Shown here in pieces: positions 17,515 through 27,253 of a stretch of 64,000 nucleotides of DNA (position 1 is the first letter of the stretch; every line of letters begins with the position of its first letter). The DNA lies in NCBI RefSeq assembly GCF_004368785.1, contig NZ_SODM01000004.1, positions 484,521-548,520 of the forward strand, read 5' to 3'. The notes beneath the pieces are model-generated. The model was not told the DNA's origin. It saw only the letters and a program-made list of their open reading frames with translations, and searched no databases. Origin of the DNA: Flavobacterium sp. 270. GTDB lineage: Bacteria; Bacteroidota; Bacteroidia; Flavobacteriales; Flavobacteriaceae. The translations under genes were made by a program, and so were the position numbers.

Positions 17515-19017
17515 CTAATACCCAGGATTTTGTACCAGGTTTTTATTTGTTGTTAAAACTGTGCTTGGAATTGGGAAAATAGCTCTGGTCTGAGGTGTTG
17601 TTCCTTTTTCCCACCACGGTAAAAAGAAAGTTCCAAAACGAATGTTGTCTGTTCTTCTTCTTCCTTCAAAAGTAAATTCCTTAAGCAATTCCTGATCTAT
17701 AAAATTAAGATCTACGGTTGCTGGCATTTCTTCTCCGGCGCGCGCTGTAACTTGTTGCAAAAATGGTTTTGCTAAATCTGGCGAACCTAAACGTACGTAA
17801 CATTCTGCCTGCATCATTAGGATTTCTGCATAACGAATTAAAACAAAATCGTGATCGCGTTCCCAGTTTTCTCCAGCTTTCATTTCGTATTTAGCCAAAC
17901 GAACGCCTTCATTTTCTTTTGCATCTGTTAAGCTTGTCAGGTTTTCTGTGTAAGTAAGCGGTTCTCCGTTATCCATAATAATTACAGAACCTGTAGCTAG
18001 ATTGATCTGATCGCCTTGAAGCATACATTTTTTTCTTTTGTCTGTATCTGCAAATTTGGAATAAAGACCTGGTTGTCCGCACATTCCGTTGGCGCTCCAC
18101 GGATAATTTCCTGTTGGAGAAATCGCTAGTTTTTGATTGTAATGACAAGACATGGAGTTCATGTAATTACCAACTGTTCCGGCTTTTGAATCGTAAGGAA
18201 TAGCAAATATGATCTCTGTTGATGTCTGGTTTTCTGTTGCAAAATTGGTAAAGAAATCCGGCGTTAAGGTATATCCAGTAACTTTTTGGCACATATTTAT
18301 ACAATCCTGCCAACGCGCCTGACCGATAAATGCTTGTGAATTAAGATATAATCTTGCTAAAATAGAATACGCAACATTTTTTGTTAGTTTAGAATACACT
18401 ACATTTCCATTTAAATGCGGAATAGCATCCAGCAATTCTTTTTCTACAAAATCATAAACTTGTTTTCTGGTTGAATTTGACGGAAGATCTGTATCTTCAA
18501 AATTGGTTACGATAGGCACATTTCCAAACAAATCCAAAAGATTGTAATAGTAATACGCTCTTAATGCTTTTAATTCTGCATAAATTGGCGCTTTTGCCTG
18601 CTCTGTCAAAGACGATTTATCTATTTGATAAATAATCGCATTGATTTTGGCAATTCCGGTGTAGTTGTAACGCCAGGCCGAAAGAATCATTCTGTTGTCT
18701 GCTTTCCAGGTATGCTTTTGTGCATCCTGATATTGCCCTCCGTCATACCAGTTTGTTCCTCTTGTTGGTATTGTAGCTTCATCAGACGCTACTTCATTCA
18801 AAAAGAAAACATATTCGCACGTTGGATAATTGTTTGAAATTCCGTCTGCAAATCCTCTTAAAGAAGAATAAGCTCCTCCTACTAGCGCATCAATTTCTTT
18901 TGGAGTGTTTCCAAAATTTCCATCTTCTACTTTATCATACAAATCTTCGTTTAAGTTTGTACATGATATCGTAAAAAGCATGCTCATCAATATTGCTGCT
19001 GTTATTTTGATTTTCAT
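17515..19017 (-). CDS. SusD-like glycan-binding outer-membrane lipoprotein
   Basis: 500 residues with lipoprotein signal ending FTISCTNLNED (Cys 19). RagB/SusD architecture: N-terminal SusD-like domain with TPR helices (EIDALVGGAYSSLRG, ALRAYYYYNLLDLFGNVPIV) and the C-terminal ending EFTFEGRRRTDNIRFGTF...FPIPSTVL. It binds glycan at the surface and closes as a lid on the SusC channel. It follows the SusC gene by 25 bases. Confidence 0.95.
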   Translation of the reverse strand: MKIKITAAILMSMLFTISCTNLNEDLYDKVEDGNFGNTPKEIDALVGGAYSSLRGFADGISNNYPTCEYVFFLNEVASDEATIPTRGTNWYDGGQYQDAQKHTWKADNRMILSAWRYNYTGIAKINAIIYQIDKSSLTEQAKAPIYAELKALRAYYYYNLLDLFGNVPIVTNFEDTDLPSNSTRKQVYDFVEKELLDAIPHLNGNVVYSKLTKNVAYSILARLYLNSQAFIGQARWQDCINMCQKVTGYTLTPDFFTNFATENQTSTEIIFAIPYDSKAGTVGNYMNSMSCHYNQKLAISPTGNYPWSANGMCGQPGLYSKFADTDKRKKCMLQGDQINLATGSVIIMDNGEPLTYTENLTSLTDAKENEGVRLAKYEMKAGENWERDHDFVLIRYAEILMMQAECYVRLGSPDLAKPFLQQVTARAGEEMPATVDLNFIDQELLKEFTFEGRRRTDNIRFGTFFLPWWEKGTTPQTRAIFPIPSTVLTTNKNLVQNPGY

Positions 19018-19042
19018 TTTTTATATTTTTGAGTTAATTCGC

Positions 19043-22000
19043 TTAATTATTCAGCGTAAAATTTAATCCAACAGAAATCGTAGTTGGTCTCGGATAATTG
19101 TTATATCGGTCAATTCCAGGAGCTGCAAGTCCGGTAAGATCCATTACTCCCGTTTGTCCAATTCCGTCCTGAGCATTTAATCCAATCTCAGGATCAACAC
19201 CCTTGTAACCTGTAATTACAAAAAGGTTTTCTCCCATTACATACATTCTGATTTTTGAACCTTTGTATTTTAATGGTAAAGTATAACCCAATGAAAGTGT
19301 CTGAATTCTAAAGAAAGAAGCATCTTCTATCCAATAATCAGAATATTTTGGAGCTGATGTGATACCCGTGTTCAGGAAATCATCCGGCACATTAAAAGCT
19401 GGTAATCTGTTAGGATCGTTTAGCATCATGTTGGTTGCGTTTAAAGCTTTTTGTCCAAACATTCCGTATCCGGAAATACCAAGATCAAAATTTCCGTACG
19501 TAAAATTCATTCCAAGACCTAAAGTCAAATCTGGCTGAATGTTTCCTAAATCTGTTTTATCTGCATCTACCAAAGCACTTTCGGCAACTACAGCGCCCGC
19601 AGCATTGTAATACTGAATTTTTCCGTCGGCATCTAAACCAGCGTTTTTAAATCCCCAGAAAGTTCCAACCGGATATCCTTCTGCAATAACCTGAGAATAT
19701 TGTCCAGACATACCTGCTAAACCATGTAATGATCCACTGTAGATAACGTCTGTTTTATAAGTTGGGTTTGATAATTTTTCGATTTTCTGAACGTTGTGTC
19801 CAAGCGTTAAATTAGCATTCCAAGTAAATTTATCTCCTTTTACGATGTCTGCATTCAATGTAAGTTCAACACCTTTATTAGACATTTCACCAACGTTTGC
19901 CAGCATTGTTCCCACTAAATATGGAGGCTGAGGCACTTCATAAGTATATAATAAATCTTTTGTTGTTTTAGAATACCACTCAAATGATCCCGAAATTCTG
20001 TTGAAAAGACTAAAATCTACACCAATATTAAGTTGTTGTGTTGATTCCCATTTCAAATCTGGATTTGGGTTTTGTTGCGGCGAATAAGCCAAACTCCACG
20101 TTTTGGTAACCGGATCGTAGTAACTGTCTTTTCCAACTCCTAAAATAGAAAGTGATTTGTACTCTCCAATTCCGTCCTGGTTACCTGTAACTCCATAACC
20201 AACTCTTACTTTTAGGTTATCCAGCCAGCCTTTTGTACCGTCCATAAATCCTTCGCTTGAAACTTTCCATGCAGCAGAAGCCGATGGGAAAGTTCCCCAT
20301 TTATTGTTTTCTCCAAAACGGCTGGAACCATCACGTCTAACTGTTGCCGTCAACAAATATTTCCCGTCGTACGAATAATTGGCGCGGGCAAAAAATGAAA
20401 CTAAATTAGATTTTCCTTTGTATGAATACACATCACCCAAACGATAATTGTAACCTGCACCCAAATTATTATAACCAAAAGCATCGGTTACAAAACCACT
20501 TCTTTGCGCTCCAAAACCTTCATAGATATTTTCGAAATAAGAATATCCAGCCAAAGCGCCAATAACATGTTTGTCTATCGTTTTATTGTAGTTTACAAAA
20601 ACTTCACCTTGCGCATTCATATATTCTGCATAAGTTCTTTGCGCATAACCATCTTCTGTTCTACCTTCCATAACGGCGTACGATGGTTTGTAAGTACTTC
20701 CCTTTACAGCATTATGTTCTAGCGAAATATTAGCCGAAACCATAAAATCATTCAGGAATTTTACTTCGGTTTTAAAATAACCTAAAAGTCTGTGTCTTTC
20801 GTTATCAACTGTTCTGTTGGTTAAGATTTCAACAGGATTTTCGTAAATATTACCACTTACAGCAGAAAATTCTCCGTTGGCATCGTAAACCGGAATTGTT
20901 GGGTTTAAATTGTAAGCACGTTCAAAAATTCTGTAATCTATCGGATGCCATTTGTCTATATTGGCAAATAATCCCATATCAAATTTTACATCTTTATTGT
21001 CTCCAAGATATTGGTAAGCGCTCACGTTTCCGCTGATTCTTTCTAAACCAGATTCTTTGATAACACCTTCATTTTTTAGATACGAAAGTGACGTTCTAAA
21101 ACCGCTGTCGGCTTTTCCGGAATTAATACTCAAAGTATGAGACTGCGAAATTGCAGTTTGCTCGATTGCTTTTTGCCAATTTGTATTTCCTCCGTAATCT
21201 ACAGCATCCATATTATTGGTTTGACGAACATAACCTCTCCATTGGTCTGCAGATAAAAGGTCTAAATTGTCTGCAACATAACCAATACTAGATAAACCGC
21301 TATACACTACAGAAACTCCTTTTGTACCCGATTTTGTTGTAATAATAATTACTCCATTTGCACCTCTAGATCCATATATAGCTGTCGCCGAAGCATCTTT
21401 AAGAACGTCAACCGATTTTATATCCGAAGGCTGAACGATATTGATATCAACACCCGCAATTCCGTCAACTACAATAAGCGGACTGTTGCTTGCTGTTAAT
21501 GAAGTTCCTCCGCGTAAGCGAATGGTAGAACCTGCAGCCGGATCTCCAGAAGGACGAATAATACTTAATCCGGCAACTTTTCCCTGCAAAACCTGCTCTG
21601 TAGAAGAAATTGTTCCTTTTACTAAATCATCTGCTCCAACAGTAGAAATTGCTCCGGTTAAGTCTGATTTTTTTACTTTTCCGTATCCAACAGAAACTAC
21701 CTGAACTTCTGCCAATGCGTAACCGTCATTTTGCAGACGAACATCAATATTATTGGATGTTGCCGTGATCTGAACTTTTTGAGTCGTTGCGCCGATAAAC
21801 GAAACCTCAATTGCACCTCCTACAGCTACCTGTATTGTAAATTTTCCGTCAAAATCGGTTGAAGTTCCATTTTTAGTTCCAACCTCCATAACAGAAGCTC
21901 CCGGCAATACATTTCCTGCATTGTCATAAACGGTTCCTGATACCTGCTTTTTTCCCTGCGCAAAAATTCCTGCCGAAAGAAAAAGCATGAAAATCATCAA

Positions 22001-22060
22001 GACTGCCGATTTAGTAGTCCACATTTGATGCAGGACTATTTTTTTATTTTTACTATTCAT
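19043..22060 (-). CDS. SusC-like TonB-dependent outer-membrane transporter
   Basis: 1005 residues. Signal peptide to about residue 35, carboxypeptidase-regulatory-like domain (VSGTVYDNAGNVLPGASVME, 39-58), plug domain with GSTIRLRGGTSLTASNSPLIVVDG (about 175-200), then a 22-stranded barrel ending SVGLNFTLNN. SusC imports oligosaccharides with TonB energy and pairs with SusD. The order SusC then SusD is standard for a PUL. The gene is the third of the locus. Confidence 0.95.
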   Translation of the reverse strand: MNSKNKKIVLHQMWTTKSAVLMIFMLFLSAGIFAQGKKQVSGTVYDNAGNVLPGASVMEVGTKNGTSTDFDGKFTIQVAVGGAIEVSFIGATTQKVQITATSNNIDVRLQNDGYALAEVQVVSVGYGKVKKSDLTGAISTVGADDLVKGTISSTEQVLQGKVAGLSIIRPSGDPAAGSTIRLRGGTSLTASNSPLIVVDGIAGVDINIVQPSDIKSVDVLKDASATAIYGSRGANGVIIITTKSGTKGVSVVYSGLSSIGYVADNLDLLSADQWRGYVRQTNNMDAVDYGGNTNWQKAIEQTAISQSHTLSINSGKADSGFRTSLSYLKNEGVIKESGLERISGNVSAYQYLGDNKDVKFDMGLFANIDKWHPIDYRIFERAYNLNPTIPVYDANGEFSAVSGNIYENPVEILTNRTVDNERHRLLGYFKTEVKFLNDFMVSANISLEHNAVKGSTYKPSYAVMEGRTEDGYAQRTYAEYMNAQGEVFVNYNKTIDKHVIGALAGYSYFENIYEGFGAQRSGFVTDAFGYNNLGAGYNYRLGDVYSYKGKSNLVSFFARANYSYDGKYLLTATVRRDGSSRFGENNKWGTFPSASAAWKVSSEGFMDGTKGWLDNLKVRVGYGVTGNQDGIGEYKSLSILGVGKDSYYDPVTKTWSLAYSPQQNPNPDLKWESTQQLNIGVDFSLFNRISGSFEWYSKTTKDLLYTYEVPQPPYLVGTMLANVGEMSNKGVELTLNADIVKGDKFTWNANLTLGHNVQKIEKLSNPTYKTDVIYSGSLHGLAGMSGQYSQVIAEGYPVGTFWGFKNAGLDADGKIQYYNAAGAVVAESALVDADKTDLGNIQPDLTLGLGMNFTYGNFDLGISGYGMFGQKALNATNMMLNDPNRLPAFNVPDDFLNTGITSAPKYSDYWIEDASFFRIQTLSLGYTLPLKYKGSKIRMYVMGENLFVITGYKGVDPEIGLNAQDGIGQTGVMDLTGLAAPGIDRYNNYPRPTTISVGLNFTLNN

Positions 22061-22089
22061 TAGAATTGGTGTTTTAATTTGATAGTGAA

Positions 22090-23172
22090 TTATTTGTCTA
22101 AAGTTTTAAGAGGAATCGAAGTGTCTGAAATCGTTTTGTCTTTGTTGTCTTTTACCAAAACATGAATTTCACTCAAATTCGGAACTCCTTTTAATTCTGA
22201 AACTAAATTGACAAATCCTTTTATTTCTGCTGTTCCTCCGGCAAACTCACCAGAAAATGTTTTAGTGCCCGCTGTAATGGTGTAAAGCAGTTTGTTTACC
22301 CCTGCTTCGTTATTTTTTCTAGACATTCCTAAAAAGTCTTTTTGACTTATTATGGAAGGGAAAAAAGTAAAAACCGGTGGCGGTGGCGGTACAAATTCGC
22401 CAGCGTAAATAATCTGGTCTCCAGAATTGGTTGTCCAGTCTTTTGCAACCATTAGAAAAGTAATATTCTCCATAACAAAACCTGGCTCTGTTTTATAATA
22501 TTCCTGCGGAATCAAATCCATTCTATAAAAACCATTTCCAAGATCTTTCAATTTTGTTTTTTCAGAAACATCCGGAAGCCAAGCCTGATATTCCTGTAAA
22601 ACGGCCCAATTGTTTAATCCGCTATGAAAATGCACACTTGGTACGCCTGCAAAACCGTCTTTAAGATTAGAATTGAATAAAATACTAACCGGTTTATCGA
22701 TTGTTGGTTTTGTTGGATACGATCTGATTAACTCGTTTGCAGTATAAAATGAAGAAAAATCAGTGTAAGCAATATTGGCAACATCACTTTGTTTTGATCC
22801 GTTTTTGTTTTTCAAACGAAACCAAAATCCTGCACTTGCTGCAATTTCAGCCGGAGTTTTAGAAAAATAAACTGTTGGAGTCAAAGTAAAACTCCACATT
22901 TTATTGCCTTCATATTTCAGTTTTGCAAAATCTGAAGAGTTTTCCCAGTTGCCTGCATCTGGTTCAGATGGCGACCAAATCCAGATATAAAGATCTTCGT
23001 TTTCTGCAAATGTGCTTGCCGACATATCAAAATACCAGGTTACTTTTTCATCGTATTTGTACACTACAGGAAAAGACGACATTGGTCCTACAGCTCCCGC
23101 AGCTTCTTGTGCCTGTATAAAATTAGGAGCCATTAACAAGGCAAATAGAATTGTATATATAAACTTTTTCAT
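22090..23172 (-). CDS. Secreted PUL protein of unknown fold (SusE/F position)
   Basis: 360 residues with signal peptide MKKFIYTILFALLMAPNFIQAQ. The body has two similar beta-rich stretches (about 35-130 with TWYFDMSASTFAENEDLYIWIWSP, and 155-255), a proline linker VPPPPPVF at about 260, and a C-terminal part of about 95 residues. No Cys for lipidation, so it is periplasmic or secreted. I do not recognise a named domain. The position just before SusC suggests a glycan-binding accessory protein like SusE/SusF; this is inference. Confidence 0.72.
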   Translation of the reverse strand: MKKFIYTILFALLMAPNFIQAQEAAGAVGPMSSFPVVYKYDEKVTWYFDMSASTFAENEDLYIWIWSPSEPDAGNWENSSDFAKLKYEGNKMWSFTLTPTVYFSKTPAEIAASAGFWFRLKNKNGSKQSDVANIAYTDFSSFYTANELIRSYPTKPTIDKPVSILFNSNLKDGFAGVPSVHFHSGLNNWAVLQEYQAWLPDVSEKTKLKDLGNGFYRMDLIPQEYYKTEPGFVMENITFLMVAKDWTTNSGDQIIYAGEFVPPPPPVFTFFPSIISQKDFLGMSRKNNEAGVNKLLYTITAGTKTFSGEFAGGTAEIKGFVNLVSELKGVPNLSEIHVLVKDNKDKTISDTSIPLKTLDK

Positions 23173-23180
23173 ATTACTTT

Positions 23181-23702
23181 TTAATTAATAGCATTTAATT
23201 TGAATACGTAAGACACAAACGGAACTCCGCCCGAAGAACGCACTAACTGAAGCTGCATTTCATCGTTTTTACCCGGAACCGAAATAACCTGAAGTTCGTC
23301 TGTTTTTTGAGTTTTTTGAGCGTCGCTGTACAAATAGATTTTTACTGCACTTGCGTTTGTAGGCTGAAAGTCTGAGCTTAATGCCCAATACCCTTTTGGA
23401 GCAAATAACGGAGGTACATTTCCAGTTACCTCATAACTTGTCGGACTATTTTTTTCGTCTACGCTGAAGTTGATTTTAAAATCCTCGTAATTAAAATAGG
23501 TACTCAAGTTCTCTTCGTTTGGTTCGACTTTATTTGCTTTCGCAGCTTCATCAACCATTTTCAGATTTGTTAATCCCCAATTTCCGTTTACTTTCTCATA
23601 AATGGTAATCGGATCAACGTGGCTTCCGTCGTCAGTATTGTCACAGCCAATGGCCGATAAACTCATAACAACAGCCAACCAATAAATACTTTTACATTTC
23701 AT
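23181..23702 (-). CDS. DUF5004-like lipoprotein, first gene of the PUL
   Basis: 173 residues with a lipoprotein signal (LSAIGCDNTDD, Cys 20). The body resembles DUF5004 proteins of Bacteroidota PULs, a lipocalin-like beta fold (YEKVNGNWGLTNLKMV near residues 36-51). It starts the operon and lies 8 bases before the next gene. Role unknown; surface-exposed or periplasmic binding is plausible. Confidence 0.8.
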   Translation of the reverse strand: MKCKSIYWLAVVMSLSAIGCDNTDDGSHVDPITIYEKVNGNWGLTNLKMVDEAAKANKVEPNEENLSTYFNYEDFKINFSVDEKNSPTSYEVTGNVPPLFAPKGYWALSSDFQPTNASAVKIYLYSDAQKTQKTDELQVISVPGKNDEMQLQLVRSSGGVPFVSYVFKLNAIN

Positions 23703-24182
23703 AAATTTGTGGTTTGATTGTTAGTTTTTTTATCCCATAAAGGACAAAGCGAAACTATAAGTTAAATAAATCTTAAAAAAAATATCTGAGAAAAATCAAG
23801 ATAAAAATCAAGCTTTTAAAAACTTAAAAACCTAATAATCAATATTTTAAAGAATTTGAAAAAATGTAAAAATCAAGACTTTGTTTAGATAAAATATGAC
23901 ATATATTTAATGGTATTTATGACAATATCTAAATTAAAGCCTATATTTTTTTCACTATGCATATATATAATTGCTTTTTATTGTATAATTGCAAATTATT
24001 AAACTACATTTAACATTTAGAAACGCTTTTACACTGCAAAACCCTTTTCTAAGTGATGTTTTAAAAATAAATTTCCAAATTCTAAAAATTCGTAATTTCA
24101 CTTACTCCAATATATTTTTATTTAAGAACGTATTAACTCAACTATATCTAAAACCATTTTTTACCTAAACCAAAACAAAATC
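23703..24182. promoter_or_regulatory. 480-base divergent control region of the PUL
   Basis: No gene is visible in this very AT-rich spacer between the PUL and its probable regulator. Three copies of AAAAATCAAG occur at 23791-23800, 23803-23812 and 23868-23877; the first two are 12 bases apart. I see no clear TAnnTTTG element for the PUL. Candidate activator sites are inferred from repetition alone. Confidence 0.4.
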
Positions 24183-25781
24183 ATGCAAAGAATATTGATG
24201 CTGCTTTTCTTGATTTCAGGTTTTTCTCTCGCTGCGAAAGAGACCAATCCTGTTCTTGAAGAATTAGATCAGGTACTTCTGAAAAAAGAAATATACCTGA
24301 AACAGAAATATCGAAAAATTGAAGCGCTTAAAAAAAATGTTTCCAAATTTACCCTGAGTCAAAACAACGAAGAACTCTATAATTGTTATATGAATTTGTT
24401 TGATGAATACAAATCATTCAAATACGATTCTGCTTATTATTATCTGGAAGAAGCCAAAGTGAAAGCCAAAATCCTAAAAGACCCAAAATATCTGGCTAAA
24501 AGCCGAATCAAAGAAGGTTTTGTTTTGCTTTCGTCAGGATTATTTAAAGAAGCTATTGATACTTTGAATGTTGTAGATGATCAAAAACTGGATATTAAAA
24601 ACAAATTTGAATATTATAATATCAAAGCCCGTGCGTATTATGATCTGGCTGATTATAACCGCGATCAGCGTTTTAATATTCATTATGTACAACAGGGAAA
24701 TCATTTTCTAAAAAAAGCTTTAGAATTAATCGGAACAAATACTAATGAATATTGGGCGGCAGAAAGTCTTAAAAGATTGAAACAGCAAGACTGGCGCGGT
24801 GCCGAATTTGCGTTTAGTTATTGGATTAACAATTATAATTTACCCCCAGATTATTACGGAATTGCAACTTCTAGTCTTGGCTATATTTATTCGGAACGCG
24901 GTTACACCAAAAAAGCGGTTGAATATCTCGCTCTCGCCGCTATTGCCGATGTTAAAAATGCGACTAAAGAAACGGTTGCGCTTCGAAATTTAGCCAATGA
25001 ACTTTTTAAATTGGGTTATTTAGATAAAGCAAACGAATACATCAATATCGCAATGGATGATGCGACTTTTTACAATGCCAGACATCGCAAAATTGAAATT
25101 TCGTCGATATTACCCATTATCGAAAAAGCACAGCTAAATAATGTAAAAGAGAAAAATGATAAACTGGAAAGAATTATTATTCTGCTTACAATTCTGACTT
25201 TGATTATTGTTTTGTTTTCGATTATTATTTTTAAACAACTGAAAGAAAGAAACAAAGCGCGAAAAATAATGGCTTCGTCTTATAGTCAATTGCAGGAAAT
25301 GAATATTAGCCTGAGCGAGGCAAATGCTATTAAAGAGGAATATATTACGTATTTTATCAAAGCAACTTCGGCTTTCATCAATAAAATAGATCATATTCAA
25401 AAAAGTACGCTTCATAAAATCATCACCAAAAAAACAGATGAAGTTATTGCGAGTTTAAAACGCTATAATGTGAAGGAAGAACGCGAAAATCTATTTCACC
25501 AATTTGATGAAATCTTCCTGAAATTGTTCCCGACTTTTGTAACGGATTTTAATCATTTATTTCCAAACGATCATAAATGCATTGTCAAAAAAGGTGAACT
25601 TTTAAATACGGAACTCCGCATTTTTGCTTTGTACCGATTAGGAATTCAGGACAGCAGCCAAATGGCAGAATTTCTGGAACTTTCTGTGGCTACAATTTAT
25701 ACGTATAAAACCAGAATTAAGAGCAAGTCTGATTTTAAAGATACTTTTGAGGAGAAGATTATGGCGATTAAGACGATTTGA
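24183..25781 (+). CDS. DUF6377-type membrane-bound transcriptional regulator of the PUL
   Basis: 532 residues. Signal sequence to about residue 18, TPR-like helical sensor (about 25-310), one membrane helix (about 328-350, IIILLTILTLIIVLFSIIIF), a coiled-coil, and a cytoplasmic C-terminal region ending with a LuxR-like helix-turn-helix (TELRIFALYRLGIQDSSQMAEFLELSVATIYTYKTRIK, in the last 55 residues). This layout fits the DUF6377 family, whose members lie next to PULs. It is divergent from the DUF5004 gene, and is probably the periplasmic-signal regulator of the locus. Confidence 0.85.
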   Translation: MQRILMLLFLISGFSLAAKETNPVLEELDQVLLKKEIYLKQKYRKIEALKKNVSKFTLSQNNEELYNCYMNLFDEYKSFKYDSAYYYLEEAKVKAKILKDPKYLAKSRIKEGFVLLSSGLFKEAIDTLNVVDDQKLDIKNKFEYYNIKARAYYDLADYNRDQRFNIHYVQQGNHFLKKALELIGTNTNEYWAAESLKRLKQQDWRGAEFAFSYWINNYNLPPDYYGIATSSLGYIYSERGYTKKAVEYLALAAIADVKNATKETVALRNLANELFKLGYLDKANEYINIAMDDATFYNARHRKIEISSILPIIEKAQLNNVKEKNDKLERIIILLTILTLIIVLFSIIIFKQLKERNKARKIMASSYSQLQEMNISLSEANAIKEEYITYFIKATSAFINKIDHIQKSTLHKIITKKTDEVIASLKRYNVKEERENLFHQFDEIFLKLFPTFVTDFNHLFPNDHKCIVKKGELLNTELRIFALYRLGIQDSSQMAEFLELSVATIYTYKTRIKSKSDFKDTFEEKIMAIKTI

Positions 25782-25788
25782 TTTTTTA

Positions 25789-25881
25789 TTTCACGCAGAT
25801 TTTAAAAGATTGAAGCTGATTAACGCTGATTATAATAAAAATCCATTTCATCTGCTTAAATCTTTTAAAATCTGCGTGAAA
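25789..25881. repeat. Long inverted repeat between convergent genes
   Basis: Arms 25789-25811 and 25859-25881 are perfect 23-base inverted copies (TTTCACGCAGATTTTAAAAG type). It would fold into a long stem after both the regulator gene and the hydroxylase gene, and probably acts as a shared terminator. Confidence 0.8.
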
Positions 25882-25884
25882 CAA

Positions 25885-27108
25885 TTATTCAGAAGTTTCC
25901 AACTGCAAAACTACATTTTGATATCTTTTACTAAGTGAAAACAATTGCTCCGCAAAAATCATAACCGCAATTGGTACAAACAAAAATATAATCAAGTCTT
26001 CTTCATAAAGAAAATAAGTTGTGATTATAAAAATGCGGGCGTATTCCAGATAATAAATCCATTTGCGTTGTTCTAATAAAGCACCGCAATTAATTAGAGT
26101 TATCAATATAAAAGCAAGCATAAAAACCTTATCGTACAGTTCTAAATAATCAAAATAATAAGTAAAAACAGTTAAGAATAAAACGCAGATTCCCAACTGA
26201 ATATAAAGGTAATTTTTAAACCGAAGCCTTTGATTCGGACAGGCTTTATCCTGTAGAAAACGTTTTTCTAAAATCGGACGAATATCCTGATCCATGTGTG
26301 CGGGACTTCCGAAAACGGCTTTCCATTTTTCTTTAAAACCATTTGAACGTTTCATTAATTCGTAAATTTCGAAGTAATAATGAAAATGCTGCCAAAGAAA
26401 ACTATAGCTTTTCAGCGGATGCGTTAATCCATATTTTGGTTTTTCTTCTTCGGTTTGGAAAGTGTCAAAAAGCCGATCCCAAAACGTAAACATATCTCCG
26501 TAATTTTTGTCGAGATATTTTTCGTCAGAAGCGTGATGAATGCCGTGAACAGAAGGTGTTACGAAAACATATTCCAGCCATTTTATTTTACCGATGAGCT
26601 GTGTATGGGTAAAAAAAGAATAAGCGCCGTGCACAATCAGCATGGTAATTACCATTGTAGGATGAAAACCTATAAACGGCAGCACACACCAAAATCCGGT
26701 ACGCACAATTGCCTGAAAAGTAGTAATTCGCGCTGCTGCGGTAAAATTAAATTCTTCGCTGTGATGATGCACAATATGCGCTGCCCAGAAAAAATTGACT
26801 TCGTGTCCTAAACGATGGTACCAATACCAGACAAAATCGGTTGCGAGAATTAATGCAAACCAAATAAAAGCATTTTTCGGAATGTCAAAAATTCGGTAAT
26901 CATCATAAATCAAATAATACAACTGATAAAAACTTGCTGCAATAAAGAGGTTAATTAACCGCTCGGCAATCCCGATACTGATATTGGAAACGGAACTTTC
27001 GTAGTTAAAAATCTCTGGCTTTTTTCTTCGCTGCGCGATTTTATATTCAATAAATAAAAAGAGAAAAAATGCCGGCATTGCAAAGGCAAGAAAATTTATA
27101 TTTTTCAT
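25885..27108 (-). CDS. Sterol desaturase / fatty-acid hydroxylase family membrane enzyme
   Basis: 407 residues with about eight membrane helices. The di-iron histidine clusters are visible: HRLGH (about 103), HIVHHHS (about 116), and VHGIHHASD (about 187). Members of the superfamily hydroxylate or desaturate lipids or carotenoids in the membrane. The conserved C-terminal soluble loop HLYNFG-type region is replaced by a long hydrophobic tail (300-407), so this is one of the longer members. No lipid substrate can be named. Confidence 0.88.
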   Translation of the reverse strand: MKNINFLAFAMPAFFLFLFIEYKIAQRRKKPEIFNYESSVSNISIGIAERLINLFIAASFYQLYYLIYDDYRIFDIPKNAFIWFALILATDFVWYWYHRLGHEVNFFWAAHIVHHHSEEFNFTAAARITTFQAIVRTGFWCVLPFIGFHPTMVITMLIVHGAYSFFTHTQLIGKIKWLEYVFVTPSVHGIHHASDEKYLDKNYGDMFTFWDRLFDTFQTEEEKPKYGLTHPLKSYSFLWQHFHYYFEIYELMKRSNGFKEKWKAVFGSPAHMDQDIRPILEKRFLQDKACPNQRLRFKNYLYIQLGICVLFLTVFTYYFDYLELYDKVFMLAFILITLINCGALLEQRKWIYYLEYARIFIITTYFLYEEDLIIFLFVPIAVMIFAEQLFSLSKRYQNVVLQLETSE

Positions 27109-27253
27109 CTTTAAAAAATTACTTTTTCATTCTTAAAAAATTCAACAATAACTCGTTTTAACTGAAATCAAAAAGACGTTTTCATTAATTAATAAAGTAT
27201 TTAAACGATATTAATCAATGAAAACAATCTCTCTAACTAACTAAAACCAATTT

